DNA of 64,000 nt. Origin: Novosphingobium sp. Chol11 (lineage in GTDB: Bacteria > Pseudomonadota > Alphaproteobacteria > Sphingomonadales > Sphingomonadaceae). This document shows, in pieces, positions 1-9,293 of this stretch (within the stretch, counting starts at the first letter, position 1; every line of letters starts with the position of its first letter). Under the pieces are notes generated by a model, which ran no database searches, was not told the origin of the DNA, and saw only the letters and a program-made list of their open reading frames with translations. The stretch covers positions 305,624-369,623 of the forward strand of contig NZ_OBMU01000003.1 in NCBI RefSeq assembly GCF_900218065.1. Direction: 5' to 3'. The translations under genes and the position numbers were made by a program.

Positions 1-1379
1 CTGATGTTCGAGAAATGATTGTCGCCTGCTCCGCGAGGCAGCACGGTGGGTGAACCCGTCGCAGGGACGATAGTCTGGTCGAGCGTCGCCTTGCGTTCGT
101 CACGAGACCAACGCAGGCCGCCAGTCAGATACAGCCCCTCCATGAAGGCCGGACGCAATGTAGCCTGGCCGTACAGCGCATAAGCCCGGTTGTGGATCGT
201 TGCGACCCGATCCATGCGGGGACGCCCGGTGATTGCGGAATAATCCGAGCTTTCGCCGTCCTCATCGAAATAATAGGCGCCGAGGACATAGTCCAGGCGG
301 CGGTCAAAGGCGGAGCCGACAAGTTGCAGTTCCTCGCTCCACTGATCCTGCTTCTGGTCAAAACCAGTCAGGATCAAGGGAAATGGACCCGCCACCCCGG
401 TCAGATAATTCTGATTGGTGATGCTGGCGAGCTTCCGGTAGCCGGTCAGCGACCTGAGCGTTACATCGTCAGCGACTTCCCAGCTGATGGTCAGATTATG
501 CCCCTGCGAGGTGGCATCATTGGGCATGAGGTTTCGGACGAGCGGCGACCCTGCTGTCGGCCGATCCGCCATGCGGGGGTAGAAGGGCGCGGCAACCATG
601 AAGACGGGCGTGTCGTTGATGTCGGAACGATCATAGGTGTACCGCAATTGCAGGGCGTCTGTCGGTTGCCACAGCACGGCCGCGCGATATGCGTCGCGGC
701 GCTGATCACCCCAGCGGTCGACGCCAGTGCCGGGGTTGTCGACGAAGCCGTTTTTCTGGCTGTGCAGATAGCCCAGCTCCACCGCAAGCGTTTCTCCGAC
801 GGGAATATTGACGCGTGTGCGGGATCGGAACTGGTCGTAATTGCCGATGGCAAGAGTCTGCTTTGCAGAGAACTCCCCCAGCTCGGGCGCGCGCGTGATA
901 TAATTGATGGCGCCGCCTGTCGCGTTGCGTCCATAGAGCGAGCCTTGCGGTCCGCGCAGCACTTCGATCCTTTCGACCTCGGCGACTTCTGCGGACAGTC
1001 CCTGGTTGCGGGCGATGTAGATGCCGTCGAGATAGACGGCGACGCTGGGATCGACGGTGATCTGGTCGTCATTGTTGCCGATCCCGCGAATGAATACGCG
1101 AGCCGTTGTCGCGCTGTTCGGATGGGGGGTGACGGCAAGGCTGGGGACAAGGGTCCGCAGGTCGGTGATGTCGGCAATGCCCTTCTTTTCAATGTCGGCG
1201 CCGGTCATTGCCATCATCGAGATGGGCGTTTTCTGGAGGGATTCAGATCGTTTCTGTGCAGTAACGACGATCTCCTCGATACCCCCGCTTTGGACGGAGG
1301 CATCGTCCTGCGCGAAGGCGGGTGACGTGGCTGCGGCGAGGCACATTGCCAAAGCGCCGCGTGAGATGAAGCTGTTCAT
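1..1379 (-). CDS. TonB-dependent receptor, partial (3' end beyond window start)
   Basis: Outer-membrane receptor for TonB-driven uptake of a large or scarce substrate. The reading frame is open from an ATG at 1377-1379 to the window edge, about 459 codons, so the C-terminal half of the barrel is missing. The translation starts with a Sec signal (MNSFISRGALAMCLAAATSPAFAQ), then a TonB box IEEIVVTAQKR and a plug domain with VAVYLDGIYIARNQG and VLRGPQGSLYGRNATGGAINY, followed by barrel strands. It is clearly paralogous to the receptor at 19508-21667. It lies 60 bp downstream of the alkyl sulfatase gene on the same strand, with a perfect inverted repeat in the gap, so it probably imports a sulfate ester. 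Substrate is inferred from context only. Confidence 0.93.
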   Translation of the reverse strand, partial: MNSFISRGALAMCLAAATSPAFAQDDASVQSGGIEEIVVTAQKRSESLQKTPISMMAMTGADIEKKGIADITDLRTLVPSLAVTPHPNSATTARVFIRGIGNNDDQITVDPSVAVYLDGIYIARNQGLSAEVAEVERIEVLRGPQGSLYGRNATGGAINYITRAPELGEFSAKQTLAIGNYDQFRSRTRVNIPVGETLAVELGYLHSQKNGFVDNPGTGVDRWGDQRRDAYRAAVLWQPTDALQLRYTYDRSDINDTPVFMVAAPFYPRMADRPTAGSPLVRNLMPNDATSQGHNLTISWEVADDVTLRSLTGYRKLASITNQNYLTGVAGPFPLILTGFDQKQDQWSEELQLVGSAFDRRLDYVLGAYYFDEDGESSDYSAITGRPRMDRVATIHNRAYALYGQATLRPAFMEGLYLTGGLRWSRDERKATLDQTIVPATGSPTVLPRGAGDNHFSNI

Positions 1380-1417
1380 GTTAATTACTCCCCTTTAACG
1401 CGTAAAAGCGCGTATTT

Positions 1418-1436
1418 GTACGAAGTTGTTTCGTAC
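1418..1436. promoter_or_regulatory. Inverted repeat operator GTACGAA-N5-TTCGTAC upstream of TonB receptor
   Basis: A perfect 7-bp inverted repeat with a 5-bp spacer lies between the alkyl sulfatase stop and the receptor start. It has the size of a TetR operator. The same GTAC-N11-GTAC frame recurs at 3331-3349 and 56232-56250, all at sulfatase-related promoters. Binding by a regulator is inferred. Confidence 0.65.
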
Positions 1437-1439
1437 TAT

Positions 1440-3284
1440 CTAGCGTATGACGAGATTGATCGGTTGGAGGGTCAGGTCGAGAGCGCTGAAAATCTGCTTC
1501 AGCGCTGCCAAGCCTGGGCCCGTGATTGCGCCTGCTTTCACCAGTGCGTCCACCGTCTGATTGCCGGAAACCAGTTCCCCCAACGCATTCCGATCGAGCC
1601 GGACGACCGGCGCGCCGTCCGCCTTACCGCGGCGGAATTTCAGTGTGCTGTTGCGCAGTTCAAGCAGCCATGGGTCGCTTTCCCCGGCGATGGTCAGGGC
1701 GACGGTATGAGCGGCAGCTCCGGCGCGCTTGGGATCAACTTTGTAGCGGATTTGCTCAAGCATCAGCGCGACTGGCATCTTGCGGATATTATCCGGGTTC
1801 ATGTAGCGCGCGGTCAGGCCTGCCTGTTGCAGCTTTCCTTCCAGTTCCAGTGCGCCCATCAGGTAGAAGCCGCGCCGGTTGCTATTATAGGTAGCGTAGC
1901 CGAGTTTGCGAAAGGCGGCTGCCTTCAGCCGTCGTGCCTCCATATCCTGATGATCAATGGCGATCAGCAGCGTCGCAAGCTCCGCCGCCCATTGCGCGTC
2001 CCCCTGTTCGAAAGCGCGGTTGGCGGCGGCGAGCACGGGTGTCCGCCCACCCATTAACGTCACCTCCCGCCGGGCCCGCTCCACACGTGGCGTGGGCGCA
2101 AGGTCGGTCGCATCGCCGGAGAACCAACTGATATAGCCGACATAATAACTGCGCGCCGCATCGGCGGCAGTGCCATAATATTCGGTGGTATAGGGCTCCG
2201 AGCGCAGCCAGTCGGGCAACGGCCCGAGAGCATCAGGCAAGTCGTCCTGCGTCATGCCTTTGTTGATCAGACGGATCGTCTGGTCATGGGTATATTGGAT
2301 CGCATCTTCATAACGGGTCAGGAGCGCCTTGATCTGCGGCGCACCTTCCACGACCGGGCCGTGCATCGGCACCATCCAGGCCGCGCCATAGCGTTCCATC
2401 CTGCGCAACGCCTCGATCCAGCGGTTGGCGTCGCGCATCTTCGTGCCGCGCATCGAATGGAGATTGGGGAATGTCGGTCCCTGCACCTCATCGCCCGAAA
2501 TCAGCACCTGATAGTCGGGAAGCCATGCCGCGATGTGCGACGCGGCCTCTCCCCCGGTGTGGAACAGGTGCAGCTTCACCCCGGCGATTTCAATGTCGCG
2601 CCCGCCATCCACATCGACGAACTGAGTGGGCGGGATGTAGGCGGACTCATTCTTCCCCGCCTTACCCAAAGCGCCGCAGCAGCCGACGTGAAAATCCTCT
2701 GCTTCCTTTCCTGCAAGGCTGAAGCCGAACATGTAGGCCGAGCGCGCGGCGACGATGGGCAGCGTGGCGACTCCTTCGTCGGAAAGCTCCTTCAGGAAAT
2801 TCGAGGCCGCAAAGATCGGCACCTTTCCGCTGGCGACGTCGGCTGGCGGTACGAACACCCCCGCCCCGTTCACATGATCAGGATGATGGTGGGTGTAGAT
2901 GATGGCCTTGATCGGCTTGGTGGAAATCTGCGCCCTGATCTTGGCCAGAGCGGCAGTCGCAACATCGCGATTCATGCCGGTATCGAGCAGGACGAGCCCA
3001 TCGCTACCCTCTACCACGACGAGGTTCATGCCCTGAAATTCGATTTGCCAGACCGGCGTCTTTCCTACGCGGGTGACGCGTTCCTGGAACAGCCGGGCAT
3101 GGGCGGTATAGTTGGATGGAGCGGAAAAGGGCACAGTGAGATCCGGCGCATGAGCGATCACCGGTGCGGCCATGCCCGCTAGCATGAGCGCCGAGAGCCC
3201 GCGCATGAGAGCTGCGCCACCCATCAAATGCAGCCTGCGAGCGACGCGCCGACGCGCGCCGCGGTCAAGGACCTCCACGGTCAT
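1440..3284 (-). CDS. Alkyl sulfatase, SdsA1/YjcS-type metallo-beta-lactamase fold
   Basis: Predicted exported Zn-dependent hydrolase that cleaves primary alkyl sulfate esters (SDS-type) to alcohol and sulfate. The N-terminal metallo-beta-lactamase domain carries the metal motif THHHPDHVNG at residues 131-140. Downstream is SGDEVQGPTFPNL, then the helical dimerisation domain and a C-terminal SCP2-like domain, which is the standard alkyl sulfatase order. Length 614 aa fits the family. The start ATG at 3282-3284 is preceded by GGAGAG. The N-terminus has an arginine-rich stretch (RRRVARR) before a hydrophobic segment ending in VIAHA, a Sec or possibly Tat signal. It is divergent from sulfatase 1, with a shared operator-like repeat between them. 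No formylglycine is needed by this class. Confidence 0.93.
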   Translation of the reverse strand: MTVEVLDRGARRRVARRLHLMGGAALMRGLSALMLAGMAAPVIAHAPDLTVPFSAPSNYTAHARLFQERVTRVGKTPVWQIEFQGMNLVVVEGSDGLVLLDTGMNRDVATAALAKIRAQISTKPIKAIIYTHHHPDHVNGAGVFVPPADVASGKVPIFAASNFLKELSDEGVATLPIVAARSAYMFGFSLAGKEAEDFHVGCCGALGKAGKNESAYIPPTQFVDVDGGRDIEIAGVKLHLFHTGGEAASHIAAWLPDYQVLISGDEVQGPTFPNLHSMRGTKMRDANRWIEALRRMERYGAAWMVPMHGPVVEGAPQIKALLTRYEDAIQYTHDQTIRLINKGMTQDDLPDALGPLPDWLRSEPYTTEYYGTAADAARSYYVGYISWFSGDATDLAPTPRVERARREVTLMGGRTPVLAAANRAFEQGDAQWAAELATLLIAIDHQDMEARRLKAAAFRKLGYATYNSNRRGFYLMGALELEGKLQQAGLTARYMNPDNIRKMPVALMLEQIRYKVDPKRAGAAAHTVALTIAGESDPWLLELRNSTLKFRRGKADGAPVVRLDRNALGELVSGNQTVDALVKAGAITGPGLAALKQIFSALDLTLQPINLVIR

Positions 3285-3330
3285 ATTCTCTCCTACACAG
3301 ATATATTTGTTCGTTATGGCTGCTTGTACT

Positions 3331-3349
3331 GTACGAAACGCATCCGTAC
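3331..3349. promoter_or_regulatory. Operator-like repeat GTACGAA-N5-TCCGTAC in the alkyl sulfatase / sulfatase divergent promoter
   Basis: It has the same 7-5-7 architecture as the repeat at 1418-1436, with one arm mismatch. It lies inside the 96-bp gap between the divergent starts at 3284 and 3381. A wider repeat, CTTGTAC (3323-3329) with GTACAAG (3346-3352), overlaps it. It is a likely binding site for a TetR-type dimer; this is inference. Confidence 0.6.
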
Positions 3350-3380
3350 AAGATGCCAAAGCATAGGGAGTGGATGAAGG

Positions 3381-5735
3381 ATGAGAAAGCGGTCAGGACT
3401 GAACTATAAAGCTGGATTTCTGGCACTTATGATGGGGGGCGCGGCGCCGCTCACGGCACAGAATGTGCTCCCGCGAGCGCCAGAACCCTTTCGGGGCAAG
3501 ATCGGCGAAACCTATGCCGATTCGGCCCCGGCCTTTCCCAAAGCGGTCACCGCCCCTGCTGGCGCACCCAATGTGCTGCTGATCCTGACGGACGACGTCG
3601 GTTTCGGCGCGGCGTCTACGTTCGGCGGTCCGATACCCACGCCCAATCTGGACCGGCTGGCAGCGCGCGGGCTGGTCTACAACCGTTTCCACACGACGGC
3701 TATGTGTTCGCCGACCCGCGCCTCTCTGCTGACCGGGCGAAATCATCATGCGGTCGGCAACGGCATCGTCGCGAACCTGTCCACGGGCTTTCCCGGCTAT
3801 ACCAATATCCTGCCCAAGAGCGCGGCGACGGTAGCGGAAGTGTTGCGCCAGAGCGGCTACAATACGGCGATGGTGGGCAAGCATCATAATGCGCCCGAAG
3901 CCGATGTATCGCCGGCCGGTCCATTCGACATGTGGCCGACCGGACTGGGTTTCGAACATTTCTACGGCTTCATGGCGGCCGAAACCAACCAGTTCACCCC
4001 CGCCCTCTATCGCGGCACCACCGCCATTCCGACCCTCAAGGAAGGAGTGCTGGACAAGGCGCTGGCCGACGAGGCCATCCAGTGGATCCACAATCAGAAA
4101 GCAGCTGCGCCCGACAAACCCTTCTTCCTCTATTATGCGACCGGATCGGCGCATGCCCCGCTGCAGGCGCCCGCAGACTGGATCGCCAAGTTCAAGGGCC
4201 AGTTCGACAAGGGATGGGACGCTGTTCGCGCCGACACGGTGAAGCGGCAGAAGCGGCTGGGCATCATTCCTTCTGCCACCAATGACTCAGCACGGCCCGA
4301 AGGCTTGACTGCCTGGAGCGCGCTCACCCCCGATCAGCGCCGGATCAATGCGCGCTTCATGGAAGTCTATGCAGCCATGCTCGCCTATCAGGACGCACAG
4401 ATCGGCCGTGTCCTCGACGAACTCGACCGTATGGGCGAGAGCGGCAACACGTTGATCATGTTCATCGAAGGGGACAATGGCGCGGCGGCCGAGGGCGGAG
4501 AGAATGGCAGTTCGAACCCCATGTCATCCTTCGCCAATGCGATGCAGGAGGATGACAGGATGCTGCTCGCCAATCTTGACAAGATCGGCGGGCCCGATGC
4601 GGTGGGCAATTGGGGCTATGGCTGGGCATGGGCGACCAACGCGCCCTTTCCCTGGTTCAAGCAATATGCCTCTCACCTGGGCGGGACGCGCAACGGGCTG
4701 GTTGTATCCTGGCCGGATCATATCAAGGAACGCGGCATCCGGTCACAATTTACCCATGTGGTCGATGTGATGCCGACCATATTGGAGGCTGCGGGCCTGC
4801 CAGCGCCCGACAGCGTCAATGGCGTCGCACAGCAGCGAATGGACGGCGTCAGCTTCGCCTACAGCTTTGCCGCGCCCCGCGCGCCAGAGCGGCACGACAC
4901 CCAATATTTCGAGATGATGGGCAATCACGCCATTTATCATCAAGGCTGGCTGGCAAGCACCACGCCAGTCAACCTGCCATGGAAGCGTGGCGACGGCTCC
5001 ATCCTGCCCAATCAGTATAAGTGGGAGCTATATGACCTGCGCAAGGACTTTTCCCAGTCGCGCGACCTGGCCGCCAGCCAAGGCGCGAAGCTGAAGGAGA
5101 TGCAGGCCCTTTTCCGCAAGGAGGCCGAGCGGAACCAGGTGCTGCCGCTGGACGACCGCCTGACGCTTGCCCGGTTCCGTGCGGCCGAAGGGCAACGGCC
5201 CCATCGTTCGACCTACAGCTATTGGGGCGGAGGGATCAGCATACCGTCGGTCAGTGCCGCGCCACTGCTGGCGCGCAGTTTCCGCATCACCGCTGATGTC
5301 GACATGCCGAAGGAGCCCGCGACCGGCGCGCTCGTCGCGCTGGGCAGCAAGTTCGGGGGCTGGAGCTTCTATCTGGAGGATGGACGACCTGTTGCGATGA
5401 TCGCTGCATCGCAACTGGCGGGCGACCAGTCACAGGTGGCGGCGGCCCAGCCTCTCCCAGCGGGGAAGAACAGGCTGGTCTTTGACTTTCACTATGATGG
5501 CGGCGTGAATGCCGGGGGTGACATGATCATCAGCGCCAACGGCACCAAGTTGGCACAGGGCCGCATCGCGCGGACCATATCTAAACTGCCGGAAATGAGC
5601 GACACGCTGGACATCGGTTTCGACGCCGATACGCCGGTCACGTCCGACTATAGGGATGGCGGTCACTTCCCTGGTGGGATTGAGAAAGTCGACATTTCGG
5701 TGGGTAAGCCGGGGGCGCCCGGCAAAGCGCCCTGA
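3381..5735 (+). CDS. Formylglycine-dependent sulfatase 1 (arylsulfatase family, 784 aa)
   Basis: Type I sulfatase hydrolysing a sulfate ester, probably in the periplasm (N-terminal hydrophobic signal ending TAQ). Metal ligands start at TDDVGFGA (residues 70-77). The catalytic motif is CSPTRASLLTGRN with the cysteine at residue 109, the residue that FGE oxidises to formylglycine. Further alkaline-phosphatase-superfamily motifs include VGKHHN and EGDNGA. At 784 aa it is of the long arylsulfatase class, with a C-terminal beta-sandwich of about 150 residues after the core. It is divergent from the alkyl sulfatase and followed by a hairpin terminator and the double TetR regulator. Start ATG 3381 is preceded by GGGAG. 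The substrate cannot be read from sequence. Confidence 0.94.
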   Translation: MRKRSGLNYKAGFLALMMGGAAPLTAQNVLPRAPEPFRGKIGETYADSAPAFPKAVTAPAGAPNVLLILTDDVGFGAASTFGGPIPTPNLDRLAARGLVYNRFHTTAMCSPTRASLLTGRNHHAVGNGIVANLSTGFPGYTNILPKSAATVAEVLRQSGYNTAMVGKHHNAPEADVSPAGPFDMWPTGLGFEHFYGFMAAETNQFTPALYRGTTAIPTLKEGVLDKALADEAIQWIHNQKAAAPDKPFFLYYATGSAHAPLQAPADWIAKFKGQFDKGWDAVRADTVKRQKRLGIIPSATNDSARPEGLTAWSALTPDQRRINARFMEVYAAMLAYQDAQIGRVLDELDRMGESGNTLIMFIEGDNGAAAEGGENGSSNPMSSFANAMQEDDRMLLANLDKIGGPDAVGNWGYGWAWATNAPFPWFKQYASHLGGTRNGLVVSWPDHIKERGIRSQFTHVVDVMPTILEAAGLPAPDSVNGVAQQRMDGVSFAYSFAAPRAPERHDTQYFEMMGNHAIYHQGWLASTTPVNLPWKRGDGSILPNQYKWELYDLRKDFSQSRDLAASQGAKLKEMQALFRKEAERNQVLPLDDRLTLARFRAAEGQRPHRSTYSYWGGGISIPSVSAAPLLARSFRITADVDMPKEPATGALVALGSKFGGWSFYLEDGRPVAMIAASQLAGDQSQVAAAQPLPAGKNRLVFDFHYDGGVNAGGDMIISANGTKLAQGRIARTISKLPEMSDTLDIGFDADTPVTSDYRDGGHFPGGIEKVDISVGKPGAPGKAP

Positions 5736-5745
5736 ACGGAACAAT

Positions 5746-5780
5746 CCTGACGCCTGCGGACATGCGCCGCAGGCATCAGG
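5746..5780 (+). terminator. Hairpin terminator after sulfatase 1
   Basis: An 8-bp perfect stem (GCCTGCGG at 5752-5759 with CCGCAGGC at 5767-5774) is extended by outer CCTGA/TCAGG arms. It lies 11 bp after the sulfatase stop. The T-run is weak (CTTTTC), so it may be only a partly intrinsic terminator. Confidence 0.6.
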
Positions 5781-5841
5781 AGACGCTTTTCGGCTTTGCC
5801 CGTTGACGGCGCGCCCCGTCCGGCGGTTAAGATAGGCCCAG

Positions 5842-7107
5842 ATGGTCGAAATCACTTCTCAACCCGTGCATGCCGAGCGCGATAACCGGACCCAGATCCT
5901 GAACGCCGCGGGCCAAGTATTCCTGGCCGATGGCTTTGAGCGAACGAGCGTCGATCGGATCGCCGCCGTCGCCCATATGAGCAAGCAGAGCATCTACGAG
6001 CTTTATCCAAGCAAGCTCGCTTTGTTCGAGGCCGCCGTCCGCAGCAAATTGAACGGTGCGTGGCTCAACCTCAGGGCCATCGATCGCGGGGCAAATGCGG
6101 AAGACACGCTGACGCGCTATGCCATGCGGCTGTTCGAGGGTTTTGCCGAGCCCGTGAATTTCGGCCTGTTCCGCGCCAATATCGCGGCTGCTAACCATGT
6201 TCCGGAATTGGCCGCGGAGCTGCACGAGAAGCGTCTGGCATCGTCGCAGCCACTCGCCGATCATCTCGACCAGCTTATCGCCGATGGCGTCATCATAGCC
6301 TGCGACACGATGGCCATGGCCATCCGCTTTGGCGGCATGGCGGTGGAAGGCGCGCGCTATTTTCTGGGCACCGAACTGCCCGGCAAGGCCGCGCAGAAAC
6401 GCATCGTGGATTGTGCGGTGCATCTGTTCCTGGACGGCTATCGCAGCGTGACGGATGTTACGCGCGACGCTGTCCCTGCTCCCGCGATCGAGCCGCCTGC
6501 ACGCGAGGGTGGTCCGGCGATGCGCCTTTCTGCCGACAAGCTGCTGGCGCTGCTGGATGCGGCGACGAGCGAATTTCTGGAACATGGCTATCGCCGGGCC
6601 AGCATCGACCGGATCGCCGCTGCGGTGCGGGTGAGCAAGGCTACGATCTACCGGCAGTTCGGCAACAAGGAAAATCTGCTGCGCTATATCGTGCAGCGCG
6701 ACATTTTCGAGGCGAGCCAGCGCCCGTTTACGCAGATCCCCGTGAGTGACGAGCCCGAAGCGGCGCTTGCCGCGCTCGCGCGGGAGGCGTTGGACCGGCA
6801 TCTTGAACCGGCGAACTTGCGCATGCACCGGCTGTTGGTGGTGGAGGCTGATTTCCTTCCCGATCTCGCTCAGCTATTTTATGAAGGCCGCGTGCGGCGG
6901 CTGGGCGATGCGCTGGAGACGCAGCTTCATGCCTTGGGGCTGCCACGCCCGAGCCATATGGCGACGCGCATCTTCTACACCCTCGCGACATTCGCGGTCC
7001 GTTTCTTCACGGCGAGCACGCCGCCTGCGGAGAAGGATCGCCAGATTTACGCCCGGGAATGTGCGCTCCTGTTTCTAGAAGGTCTGCGGACGGACGGGCG
7101 CAGTTAG
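5842..7107 (+). CDS. Fused double TetR-family regulator (two HTH + two ligand domains in one chain)
   Basis: One 421-aa chain holds two complete TetR units. The first helix-turn-helix is at about residues 17-62 (RTQILNAAGQVFLADGFERT, then MSKQSIYELYPSKLALF). The second is at about 233-284 (LALLDAATSEFLEHGYRRAS, then VSKATIYRQFGNKENLL). A proline-rich linker lies near 208-228. Ordinary TetR proteins are about 200 aa and act as homodimers, so this looks like a covalent pseudo-dimer or a four-headed dimer. It sits directly after sulfatase 1 and near GTAC-N11-GTAC repeats, making it the best local candidate to control the sulfatase genes. Ligand unknown. The frame is continuous with no sign of a sequencing fusion. 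Confidence 0.9.
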   Translation: MVEITSQPVHAERDNRTQILNAAGQVFLADGFERTSVDRIAAVAHMSKQSIYELYPSKLALFEAAVRSKLNGAWLNLRAIDRGANAEDTLTRYAMRLFEGFAEPVNFGLFRANIAAANHVPELAAELHEKRLASSQPLADHLDQLIADGVIIACDTMAMAIRFGGMAVEGARYFLGTELPGKAAQKRIVDCAVHLFLDGYRSVTDVTRDAVPAPAIEPPAREGGPAMRLSADKLLALLDAATSEFLEHGYRRASIDRIAAAVRVSKATIYRQFGNKENLLRYIVQRDIFEASQRPFTQIPVSDEPEAALAALAREALDRHLEPANLRMHRLLVVEADFLPDLAQLFYEGRVRRLGDALETQLHALGLPRPSHMATRIFYTLATFAVRFFTASTPPAEKDRQIYARECALLFLEGLRTDGRS

Positions 7108-7121
7108 TTGCCCTATGAGGA

Positions 7122-7133
7122 GGCGCTAGCGCC
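7122..7133. repeat. 12-bp perfect palindrome GGCGCTAGCGCC
   Basis: It lies just after the double TetR stop, flanked by GAGG and CCTC, so it could form a terminator-like hairpin. A second perfect palindrome, CAAGATTAATCTTG, follows at 7148-7161, upstream of the glycosyltransferase. Either could be a terminator or an operator; the sequence does not decide. Confidence 0.4.
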
Positions 7134-7239
7134 AACCTCTTGTGTTGCAAGATTAATCTTGAAGACCTAGCCTTCCTCCCGCTCCATTGCGGCCAGCAAG
7201 GGGGCGTTGGAATCGACCCGAGAAGCCGGAAGGACGCCC

Positions 7240-9057
7240 GTGGATTTCTATTTCAATCGCTTTGAGGATCGACGACCGCCAGAGCCGCTGCCTCATTCGC
7301 GATTGATCGAGTTGATCTGGCAGACATTGGCGCTGATGATGCTGTTGCTGGGCGCGCGCTATCTGTTGTGGCGCTGGACAGATTCGCTGAACTGGGACGC
7401 GTTGTGGTTCGCTATCCCTTTGGTGATCGCGGAGACTTGCGCCTATTTCGGGCTCATTCTCTTCACGCTCAACCTGTGGAAGGTGAAGGACTATCCGCTG
7501 CGCGCACCCCCAGCGCGGACCAGCGAATGCGTGGGATCGGCGGGCAGCGAGGATGATCGGCCCATCTCGGTCGATATCTTCATCGCCACCTATAATGAGG
7601 ATGAGGAATTGGTGCGGCTGAGCATCCGCGACGCCAAGGCCGTGCGCTACCCTCATCCCATCGACGTGAAGGTGCATATTCTCGACGATGGACGCCGCGA
7701 CACGATGCGGGCTGTCGCGGAGGAGGAAGGCGTCAACTATATCAGCCGCGACAATAATGTCGGCTTCAAGGCGGGCAATCTGCGCAACGCCATGGAGCAG
7801 ACGAGCGGCGACTTCATCGTGATCTGCGATGCTGACACGCGGCCATTTCCGACGATGCTGGAGCGGACGCTCGGCTATTTCCGCGATCCTGACGTAGCTT
7901 TCGTGCAGACGCCGCACTGGTTTTATGATCTGCCCGAAGGCGAGCGGCTGAAGGACTGGATGGGCCGCAAATTTGGAGGGGTGGGCAGCGCGGTCGGCGG
8001 AGCGGTCGAACGGATCTTTGGCGAGATACGCATCGGCGAGGACCCGTTCGTCAATGACCCACAGCTATTCTTCGACGTGATCCAGCGCCGCCGCAACGCC
8101 TATAACGCCGCCTTCTGCTGCGGGGCGGGATCGATCCACCGGCGCGAGGCCGTAATGTTCGTCGCGCTGCGTGCCTATGCCGATGCCATCGCCCACGCTA
8201 CGGGCGATGCGAAATCGCGCATCGCCAAGCTCGTCCGCCGCCGCGCCGATCCGGCGGCGCAAGCGCTCGCCCGCTGGCAAGCCGCGCAGGCCGAGGAGCT
8301 GACGCCCTATAAATTCCATGTGTCGGAAGACATCTACACCACGATCGTGCTGCATCAGGACCGCGAACGGCGGTGGAAATCCGTGCTTCACCCGCATGTG
8401 GAATCGAAGATGCTCTCGCCGCAGGACCTGCTCAGCTGGAGCATCCAGCGGTTCAAATATGCAGGCGGGAGCCTGGACATTTTCTTCCACGACAATCCCG
8501 TGACGGCCAAGGGTTTGTCGCTCGGCCAGCGGCTCATGTATTTGACGACATTCTGGTCCTATATGGGCGCGCTCTGGAACCTTGTGTTCCTGCTGGCGCC
8601 GATCGTCTATCTAATGACGTCGGTCGCGCCGGTTTCCGCCTATACGGGCGACTTTTTCGATCGGGCGCTGCCGTTCCTGATCGTGACCGAGCTTGCCATC
8701 ATGTTCGGGACCTGGGGCATTTCGGGCTATAAGGGGAAGGTCAGCTATATGGCGTCCTTCCCGATCTCGCTCCAGGCGCTCTGGGCGGTGGTGCGAAAGC
8801 AGAAGATCAAGTTCCCGGTCACGCCCAAGGATCGGCAGGACGGCCATTATCTGCACCTGGTCTGGCCGCAGCTGGCTTTAATGATCGGAACCTTTGCCGC
8901 ATTCTGCTGGGCGGCGACAGCGCTATGGCTGGGCTTTGGCAATTACACGCTCGGCGGCCTGATCGCCAACGGCCTGTGGGGTCTCAACAACATTCTGGGC
9001 ATGTCGATCATGGTCCGTGCGGCCCTGTGGCGACCCACCGAGGAAGAGGCAGGATGA
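7240..9057 (+). CDS. BcsA-like membrane glycosyltransferase, family 2
   Basis: Inner-membrane processive beta-glycosyltransferase related to bacterial cellulose synthase. Two N-terminal membrane segments (about 25-45 and 55-80) precede the GT-A domain with DDG (149-151), DAD (197-199), QTP (223-225), SED (362-364, the TED position) and QRFKY (403-407, the QxxRW position). At least four C-terminal membrane segments follow. There is no PilZ domain, and about 45 Ala/Arg-rich residues (311-355) are inserted before SED. GTG 7240 is chosen because AAGGA lies 6 bp upstream; a TTG at 7207 would be longer. It overlaps the next small gene by ATGA. A BcsS-like barrel is encoded nearby. The product may be cellulose or another beta-glucan. 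Confidence 0.85.
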   Translation: MDFYFNRFEDRRPPEPLPHSRLIELIWQTLALMMLLLGARYLLWRWTDSLNWDALWFAIPLVIAETCAYFGLILFTLNLWKVKDYPLRAPPARTSECVGSAGSEDDRPISVDIFIATYNEDEELVRLSIRDAKAVRYPHPIDVKVHILDDGRRDTMRAVAEEEGVNYISRDNNVGFKAGNLRNAMEQTSGDFIVICDADTRPFPTMLERTLGYFRDPDVAFVQTPHWFYDLPEGERLKDWMGRKFGGVGSAVGGAVERIFGEIRIGEDPFVNDPQLFFDVIQRRRNAYNAAFCCGAGSIHRREAVMFVALRAYADAIAHATGDAKSRIAKLVRRRADPAAQALARWQAAQAEELTPYKFHVSEDIYTTIVLHQDRERRWKSVLHPHVESKMLSPQDLLSWSIQRFKYAGGSLDIFFHDNPVTAKGLSLGQRLMYLTTFWSYMGALWNLVFLLAPIVYLMTSVAPVSAYTGDFFDRALPFLIVTELAIMFGTWGISGYKGKVSYMASFPISLQALWAVVRKQKIKFPVTPKDRQDGHYLHLVWPQLALMIGTFAAFCWAATALWLGFGNYTLGGLIANGLWGLNNILGMSIMVRAALWRPTEEEAG

Positions 9058-9224
9058 ACTGGAAAGAAGGTTTTAGAAGAGGGCGGAGCCATTTGCTGAT
9101 GGCAGCCATTCTGGCCATCGCCGGAAGCATCGTCGTCAGGATGGAGGATGATGCGCTTCGCCAGGAGACCGGGAAGGCTCCGCCTCAATCCATCACGGAC
9201 AAGTTGCCTGCCAGTTTGAAGTGA
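9054..9224 (+). CDS. Small single-pass membrane protein coupled to the glycosyltransferase
   Basis: A 56-aa protein whose ATG (9054-9056) overlaps the stop of the glycosyltransferase as ATGA, indicating translational coupling. It has a basic N-terminus (KEGFRRGRSH) and one membrane helix (LLMAAILAIAGSIVV), then a short charged tail. I do not recognise the family. By position it is likely an accessory subunit of the polysaccharide synthase. Confidence 0.7.
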   Translation: MNWKEGFRRGRSHLLMAAILAIAGSIVVRMEDDALRQETGKAPPQSITDKLPASLK

Positions 9225-9293
9225 CGGCGGGCGATTGCCGCGGGAGCGCTTCGAAAAGCTCAGGGCGAGCGGTGTTAGAGGATGGCGCGCCGG

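Noticed and set aside
192..1325. Plus-strand ORF of 377 aa
   Set aside because: It is antisense to the TonB receptor, whose minus-strand translation has clear plug motifs. The ORF has no family-like sequence and arises from high-GC antisense codon bias.
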